DNA from: Odiellus spinosus
Taxonomy: Eukaryota > Arthropoda > Arachnida > Opiliones > Phalangiidae
Direction of reading: 5' to 3'
Length of the DNA: 64,000 bases
NCBI GenBank assembly: GCA_963920705.1
Contig: OY987226.1
Coordinates: forward strand, 32,663,686 to 32,727,685
Position numbers and translations under genes: made by a program. The notes under the pieces are model-generated. The model did not search any database, was not told where the DNA came from, and worked only from the letters and a program-made list of their open reading frames with translations. Below are positions 57,480 through 64,000 of the stretch, one piece after another; the first letter of the stretch is position 1, and the number at the start of each line of letters is the position of its first letter.

Positions 57480-58600
57480 ATGTAATTAATACAAGCCCTC
57501 TCGGGCTTGCGTTTAATCCATGTCGTAGGCAAGTGCGAAAATTTAACAGTCTGGAATGTTTGCCGCATCGAAATCACCCTTTTTCTCACGTATAACTCCT
57601 CTTTGTTCAATTCTTCTTGTGGGCACTATGCGCTTCACTATATAAAATGCCTTGACTGGGCGAACAATGAGATATATCTTCTCTCTTGGGTAACCACAAG
57701 GATGATAGAGATATTCGTACGTTGCTTCCATCGTTACACAGCGGGAGGCATACTGAACAATATACATTACATTTTTATTTATTGCTTGTAATTTTAAGAA
57801 AAATTTCCGAATAAATAATGTTTAACGGAAGGTAATGCGTTGGTTATACATGTGTGTGTGTGTGTCTGTTGTTTGCGGCCTCATCGAACTCCGCATCGAA
57901 GCACTTTCCGTAACGCGTTGAAAATGGTAAATGACTCTCGTCAAGTCTACTATACATTCCGCAACTAGTCTAGTTATTTTTGCCAATCACCAAATTTATC
58001 TGCAGTCTACCTTCACCGTCTATTCCTCTTGGACATTGGTGTTTCGGTAAATCAGTATATCAGCTCTTGATTACACGTTATACCTCTAACGAAAAGCTCA
58101 AAAACGTGGCCTAAGCTCCACGGCTAGTTTTCTCATTGATCTGTCCGGAAATACGGCGTGCAAACCAAAGTCCGATAACAACTACACGCGTGGAGACAAA
58201 GGCAGCGGAAGTTGGACATTCCCTGCCGCGCAGAAGAGTCATTCTGGCTCCCAATCTACCCGAGGGTCTCGTTAGACGGACACCTATAGTGAATTCAATT
58301 ATTTTTCATTGGTCCGAAGTCTCAGGGTCTCCAAAATGTTGGGAACTACTGATCTAAACAAATTCGTATTTTTCGCGGTAATTGACAAATCTGACTGTTT
58401 TAAAATATTTTTAAACAGAACATAACTATCATAGTATGACGTAATTCTAAAATCCGCATACTTTTATTATTTTTCGATTGGCAAAATGCTCACAGGTCTA
58501 ATTTTGACGTCTTTTTTAACAGAAAAAAAATCCAAAGTTAAGAGTCAAACTGTTTGAGCGAAATTATTCTGCAAATATTAATTGCGTCCAGAGATTTAAA
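57480..58600. other. No gene seen
   Basis: A (TG)n run at 57850-57866. A 94-codon frame at 57507 and a 73-codon frame at 58136 show no motif. Confidence 0.4.
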
Positions 58601-58613
58601 CCAGAGATACTAC

Positions 58614-59973
58614 CAGTGTTGGATAGTATTTTAAATACTTGTATTTTGAATACTATTTTAAATACTTTTTGAGTATTTCGTATTTTATTTTAAGTACTTT
58701 TAAATAAATGTATTTAGTATTTTAATTTAAATACATTTCTTCTAGTATTTTAAACAAAATACTGAATATTATTAGCGAAATACTTTATTTATCAAAAAAT
58801 CTCCGTACAACTAAACATGAAAAAACACATCAAGATGCAAGCGGAAGAAATACCCTTAAAATTTTTTGTTATCGCCGTTAGGGTATGGTCGCCTATTTCT
58901 GAACGCATTTTAATAAATCCGAGATCTCGATTGCTCTGGAATTGTTAGCGACGAAATTAAGTATCTAATATAAAGTTTGTATAGTCGCGCACCCGTTGCG
59001 CTAGTTTTCATCATTCCATGAAGAGTACTTTTGACGCGGATGCAGTTTTAAAGACGGCAGTAGCGGTTTCTATTTCTGAACGAACGGTTTTAATTCTGAA
59101 CACCCCCTGCTTCTAAATCTGAACTATATTATAACCTATATAAAAAAGGAACCACTTGCGCACCTCGAATCGAGAAATGAGTGTCACCAATGGATTCTTG
59201 GCCGAATTTATCTAGGAACAGGCGGAATTAGCGCGCTCGAGCTAGTATTTGCGAAGTTATCGGCGATTTAAAAATTGGGCATTGCTTGTGCGTAGAAACC
59301 ATAAAGGAATCCTTATTTCAAAGAAAATCGTCGATAACTTCGCAAATACTGGCTCGAGCGCGCTAATTCCGCCTTTCTTTCGGTAAATTCGACCAAGAAA
59401 TCCATTGGTGGCACTCATTTCTCGATTCGAGCGCGTAAGCCCACGATTTTTTCCGAAATTCGTAAAACCTTTTTTCCTATACTATAAAAGAAAACATTCT
59501 ATTAAAAAACGGTCTAATTAATTAGGCTAATTATAGCGGTTGGCTAATTAGTGTCGTATCTTCTTCGGGTTTTTTCCTAGAGTGATGAAGTTGTGTTCCG
59601 CGAATAGCCCCATTCTTAATCTACAAAATAGCTCTTCCATCTTTAAACAGACCCAACGAAAGCTAAGTTATACATTTTTAAATGAAAGTGTTCAGAAATA
59701 GAAGCGTTCAGATTTAGGAGGACTGACCATAGTGGCATTGAAGTAGCAATAAGAATTACAGTATTACGAGGAATATTCTCGATCTTTTGAAACGTACGGT
59801 CTTGTCTAGGTCGGTCTCGCGCTAGGCCGCGCGCTAGGCCTTAAAATTACAGTATTTTAAGTATTTAGTATTTTAAAATACTTTATTTAAGTAATTTATT
59901 TTAAATACTTTATCGTCGGAGTATTTAGTATTTTATGTTAAAATCCGAAAGTGAAGTATTTTACTCAACACTG
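58614..59973. mobile_element. hAT element, 1360 bp, perfect 8-bp TSD GATACTAC
   Basis: Ends CAGTGTTG / CAACACTG; GATACTAC at 58606-58613 and 59974-59981. Both ends are followed by AGTATTTTAAATACTT-type runs (58625-58800, 59840-59965), which are typical of this kind of short hAT element. The middle (about 58878-59736) is a separate nested element. Confidence 0.8.
58878..59736. mobile_element. Nested element with TATGGTC ends and long hairpin
   Basis: Ends GGGTATGGTCGCC and GGACTGACCATAGTGG, with TTTCTGAACGC near both. Inside, a long inverted repeat: arms at about 59160-59262 and 59332-59440 (CTCGAATCGAGAAATGAGTG, GCGGAATTAGCGCGCTCGAG, GCGAAGTTATCG). Limits approximate. Confidence 0.55.
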
Positions 59974-59999
59974 GATACTACCTCCATAAAAGATATACT

Positions 60000-61100
60000 T
60001 TAAATGGTATTTTAACAGACGCTCAACGCGGCCGGTGCTGTCCAGGCTGGGACAGAAAGTTTAACCCATTTATAGTATTGAGATAATAGATAGCAGTGGA
60101 GTAGAAGCGAGGCGTCAGAGTACACTCTTGAATTCGCTATACATCTGAGTTCAGCCTTGACAGTGCTTTTATTTCGAAGTCTCGTGATTTCTGAGTTCAG
60201 CTTTGATAGTGTAAAGAGATCAAACATTTTGTACACCCGAGTTCGCGAGTGTCTGTCTGCCCCCTCGAGTAGAAGGCAAGTTATTTCTTCGTTTGGTGAT
60301 TTGACTTTGCCTTTTTTTTACACAATAAATATAAATGGGAAATACAAAAAAAAAAAAAAAAAAAAAGTCAAAAATGCAAGCCTTCAATATTGTGTTTCTA
60401 TGAACAGACCACTGCCTTCTGTAATACTAGGCCACGAAATGCCAACTACATCTTTTTTTTTCTTGACATTTTTAATTTGCAATTTGTCCGAGATAGATGG
60501 CACTTTCCTGATGTATGAATAGCCAATCGCGAGTCTCGCGTCGCCAAGAGCCAATTAGATAAGGCTCTATCGAAGTAAGATCGTAGAACTCCTAGCGACA
60601 TCTAGGTGATAACGTAGAGATCTTGATTTAAATTTACGATTTGATTTAGAACTTGCTTTTAATGTAAATATTTAAAAATCACTGTTTAATTACCCCCTAA
60701 ATGGTGTGTTCCCATTTCGCCCAAATATTTCGCCCAAAATTCGTATCTATTTTTTTAGTTTTCGACCTACATTTGAATTTCCCGCTTTTTTTAACCTCAA
60801 GAAAGCGACGTCTAACGATATTTTTGAAATCGGTAACGCCACCCCCTTGCTTTTCCTACGGATAGGCATAGTATTAAAGAAGACAGTGAGGAGACATACT
60901 TTTCGTTAAGTAAGGTTAGGTTACGTTAGATCACGCGGTACTCGGAAAGGTAAAATTTTGGTTTTCCAACTTGTTTAAAAATACGTTAAACGTGATATCG
61001 TCTTATCGGTTTTTTATCTATTCAAAAATATTTTAGAAGGAAAATATTAGAAATTTATAATCATAAATCTCCTCATGGTCGCGCACTACTCTAGAATAAA
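60000..61100. other. No gene assigned
   Basis: A 20-A run at 60347, following AATAAA at 60324, may be a small retroposed tail. A single AGGTTAGGTTACG at 60913 recalls the TTAGG-like repeats. A 121-codon frame (60157-60522) spans the A run and has no motif. Confidence 0.35.
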
Positions 61101-61172
61101 CGAAGATTCTTTTCTCGTACCATACGATTTTGGCCGTAGTTCAATATTGCTTTTTTCTTTATTGAGGCAGTT

Positions 61173-61177
61173 TCAGT
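61173..61177 (+). promoter_or_regulatory. Initiator-like TCAGT before the 61218 exon
   Basis: TTTCAGTCGG resembles the arthropod Inr; AGATC begins 28 bases after its A, near the usual place of a downstream promoter element but one base off. Inferred only. Confidence 0.25.
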
Positions 61178-61217
61178 CGGGAAAAAATTCCGTTGAAGCG
61201 AGAGATCACCTAAAACT

Positions 61218-61349
61218 ATGGATGTGCCCGAAGCCTTAAAATATGCAATACAAAACATGATGATCTACATTGACTTTTGGATACTTTTTACGTTTGGTAT
61301 TATTCTTATTGCTGTTTGGATTCTCTACAAGCCGTATCACGCAATAAAG
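61218..61349 (+). CDS. Possible first exon, N-terminal membrane anchor
   Basis: ATG in good context (AACTATGG) opens MDVPEALKYAIQNMMIYIDF then WILFTFGIILIAVWILYKPY and HAIK, followed by the donor AAG|GTAAAT. The strongly hydrophobic stretch of about 20 residues next to the N-terminus looks like a signal anchor, as in many ER membrane enzymes. Without splicing the frame runs to 61472 with lower-quality sequence. I found no second exon in the remaining 2.5 kb, so the gene would continue beyond the window, or this is a chance frame. Product unknown. Confidence 0.35.
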
Positions 61350-61499
61350 GTAAATTATTGGAGTAATATATTAAAGAAAAGGATGATTCAATACCGTCAG
61401 GGGACAATTCTACTTTGTGGTAATAAGGCCAAAAATTATTTTAACACCAAAACCAATTACACCATTCGATAGAACGTTAAATTTAGGCCTGAAATAACC

Positions 61500-62930
61500 G
61501 CCGCTTTTTAAAAATATCAATAGTTTTCTTACCTTAAAAAATTCGAAGAAATGCGCTTGACGAGGGTTAACCGTTAGTTCGTTTGGTGACATTTTACTAG
61601 CTCTAGAACATGTCACGTGCCATATTTTCCCACCAATTTTTATTCTACGCAAAAAATTTCACCGAGGCCTAACTCTTGGAAAAAAGGTTTAGTATCATTT
61701 TAATCTCTATTTGTGGTTAGGTTAGGTTAGATAAATTTTGATATTTTTGTCACATTTTACCATTTATGTTAGTTTTTGAAATTTTACTAGGTTTTTTTAC
61801 TAGACAATAGCAATTGTTTTTTTTTTTAATTTGAACAGAATTGAAAATTAAAAAAAGCGGCGGTTATTTTGGGTCAAAATTTAATGCTCATGCGATTGGT
61901 GTACTTGGTTTTGCTTTAAAATTATTTTTTACCTTATTACCACAAAGTAGAATCCTATCTTGGTCAGTTTAAGGCGGAAGTAAAAGGTTTTGTGCTTTGA
62001 GAAAAACATCCTAGATGGCGTTGAAATTGGTCTCTTAAAAAATATTTTAATTTCATTTTTTATTCGCTAAACAAATATAAAGTGGAAGACACGGAGTAAA
62101 AAACACGCGAGATGACGTCAATAAACCTAAAAGCGGCCGAATTATTTCTTTTTTCCGTTGCCCGTATCACAAACGGGACGTTGATTTCGCGAAATCGATT
62201 TTCGATAGGTAGCGACATCTTTGACTTTTCCTCGTAACTAGCGAAAAATCCGCTTTCTTCTAATTATAAAATAGTTCAACTAGTCTGTACTCTTTTATAA
62301 ACATTCATTACGTACTTCATTCGCGTCGCTATTAATTAAAATCCAAACGATAGAAATCGGACCAGGAGTTATCGCGTAACAACGACAAAAAGAGTCGAAC
62401 CTTTAACTATTAGTATTTTAATTTCCGTTTAGAATTTCGGTTAAATAATAATTCATCAAATAATTCAATTATTCTATTTTTGAATTGTGTTTACCGTTTA
62501 TTTTTACGGGCTTTAGTTTTTCCGTAACAAGTTCCCAAAAACAGCAGGATTTCAGAATTAACCGCACACTTCCCCCTTAAGAACTATTCTGAAACACGTT
62601 GGAACAAAAGAACGTCTCAGTAGGACGTTTATAAACATCAGGAAACGGTGTACGAAGGTTAAATTATTTACATCATTGAGATTGTTTACGTGAAGGTTGG
62701 AAGGGCGCTATATTAGAAGGGGCTCTTCGCTGTAATTTAAAAACTCCAAAAGCGCTTTTCCAGTTGTTAGGCAAAGGCGAAAAGCGCTTTAACGGAAAGT
62801 GCGTTCTAATAAAGCGTTTTTCCAAGCCGCGTGTAATGCTCATTGATTTGAAAGTTCTTTATCCTCAGAATTTTCCAAAAATTTGGCAATGATTCGACGA
62901 TCAGAAACATAAATTAACAATTATTATTAT
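61500..62930. other. No gene seen
   Basis: AT-rich. Some inverted similarity between about 61410-61500 (GGTAATAAGGCCAAAAATTA, AATTTAGGCCTGAAATAACC GCC) and 61860-61960 (GGCGGTTATTTTGGGTC, TACCTTATTACCACAAAG) suggests a MITE of about 550 bp at 61410-61965. Not delimited. Confidence 0.4.
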
Positions 62931-62934
62931 GATA

Positions 62935-63282
62935 TTATTATATCAAGAATCCATTCAGGTTCCATAAGAATATGGGAGCATAGCTTTAGCCTCTGGTACC
63001 ATCCTCCCAAACTTTGTAACAAAAGTTCGTCCGCAATTTTCGCAATATTTGTACGCTTAGATCTTTTTTCGGTCGGCTCCATTTTTATTACCCAAAATAT
63101 TATGTCAAGGTCGTTAGTGGCGTAGGTTAATAATAGATGTCAGGAGCGATTTACTTGAAAAATCGATTCGAAGCGGACGAACTTTTGCTACAAAGTTTGG
63201 GAGGATGGTTATTGAATCGCGGCCCTCCCATATTCTTATGGAACCTGAATGAATTATTGATTATATCATATAAGTATCCATC
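62935..63282. repeat. Inverted repeat, arms about 100 bp
   Basis: TCCATTCAGGTTCCATAAGA (62952) and CCTCCCAAACTTTGTAACAA (63004) pair with the region 63170-63260 (GCGGACGAACTTTTGCTACA, TATTCTTATGGAACCTGAAT). Loop about 135 bp. A 76-codon plus-strand frame (63137-63367) crosses the right arm; the left arm has frame-shifting indels, so coding is not supported. Confidence 0.6.
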
Positions 63283-63379
63283 CTTTAAGAATAATACGTT
63301 TAATCACGTTAAACTCGGCGTCAGACTACAGCGGCCGCTAACGGGTCCTAAAATAAAAATTCATTAAACTTAAGTGTGG

Positions 63380-64000
63380 CGCAAGGGATTCGGGTTCACT
63401 GATTTTTGTTTTACTATTTATTATCTGGTGTAAAAACCCTCGATGAAATTACAAAAATTAAGTCTTTAAAAATATAAACTTCAGAGCCTAAAAATATAAA
63501 ATACCTTATAATGGATTTGAAGAAGGAGGAAACAGCTAAGAGATAACACACGTAAACCCTCAGTATACAAGGCGCAGTAACGTCCGCGAGCTTTACTACC
63601 TTAACTATAGAAACTGATGCCCGGAAACGGGGGAGCGGGCCACCTCTTTCGTGAAGAAGCTATCGGCGATCGGAAGGCACCCAAATAAGTTCAATACTTT
63701 CCCGGAGAAGCTCTTGGGTGGAAACTAGATCAATTATACAGAAGGTATAAAATCTAACTACCGATTGGAAACGAATATTCTAAGACGACAAACCATCTCC
63801 TAGTAATCACGCAAAACTCTGAAAAAATTATAAAACTTAGAAAAATAAAGTAAAGGTTCTAAACTAGAAGGAACTTGGTAATTATTTCACTTTCTACTAA
63901 TCAAGATCTTAGATTCTTCAATCTTCCCAAACTTCAATTTAACTTCTACTTCAAACTTAAACTATAAAAAAATCAAACTAAAATTTATGTGGGTAAAAAA
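63380..64000. other. No gene seen
   Basis: AT-rich end of the window without recognisable features. Confidence 0.4.

Noticed and set aside
60157..60522. 121-codon frame
   Set aside because: It reads through a poly-A run as a lysine tract and has no motif.

Overview
The window looks like nuclear DNA of an arthropod, most likely an insect. It is AT-rich and not CpG-depleted. It holds multi-exon genes with short exons and GT-AG introns, repeats related to (TTAGG)n, and many class II transposon remnants. The only family I recognise with confidence among cellular genes is the divergent ionotropic receptor (IR) type of chemosensory channel. No rRNA or convincing tRNA, and no bacterial or organellar gene organisation, is visible.

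Layout. 1-6 kb: direct repeats, two short TIR elements with 7-bp target duplications, a TTAGG-like repeat field and a 500-bp foldback element. 7.0-11.1 kb (minus strand): IR gene 1, whose recognisable exons all read open. 11.3-24.3 kb: spacer with a foldback element, a GC-rich block, two TIR elements in tandem sharing target duplications (15.9-17.4 kb), diverged AT-rich repeats, a second TTAGG-like field split by a Kolobok-type element with a THAP fragment (22.0-22.8 kb), and a hAT-like element (23.3-24.3 kb). 24.5-33.1 kb (plus strand): IR gene 2, a paralogue of gene 1 in opposite orientation and head to head with it, with expanded introns and several lesions, probably a pseudogene or a decaying gene. 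33.6-50.5 kb: a 17-kb satellite array. It is made of a 30-bp tandem unit and a palindromic GGGGTACCCC module, which share a CCCCYTGTAAAA core; four related cassettes have the opposite orientation. 50.5-64 kb: a nest of transposons (hAT elements at 51.6-53.7 and 58.6-60.0 kb, a Harbinger-type element inside the first, a fold-back element inside the second, and other TIR elements), a GGCGCC minisatellite, one possible first exon with a single membrane segment (61.2 kb), and a 330-bp inverted repeat at 63 kb.

How the genes relate. The two IR loci keep the same exon order, exon phases and even intron sequence, so they come from one inverted duplication. Each encodes the channel part of an IR: ligand-domain pieces, M1, pore/M2, M3, S2 and M4. 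If expressed, such a protein would sit in the dendritic membrane of a sensory neuron and work with an IR co-receptor. Nothing else in the window forms a pathway; the rest is repeat turnover. The least explained structure is the 33.6-50.5 kb array.
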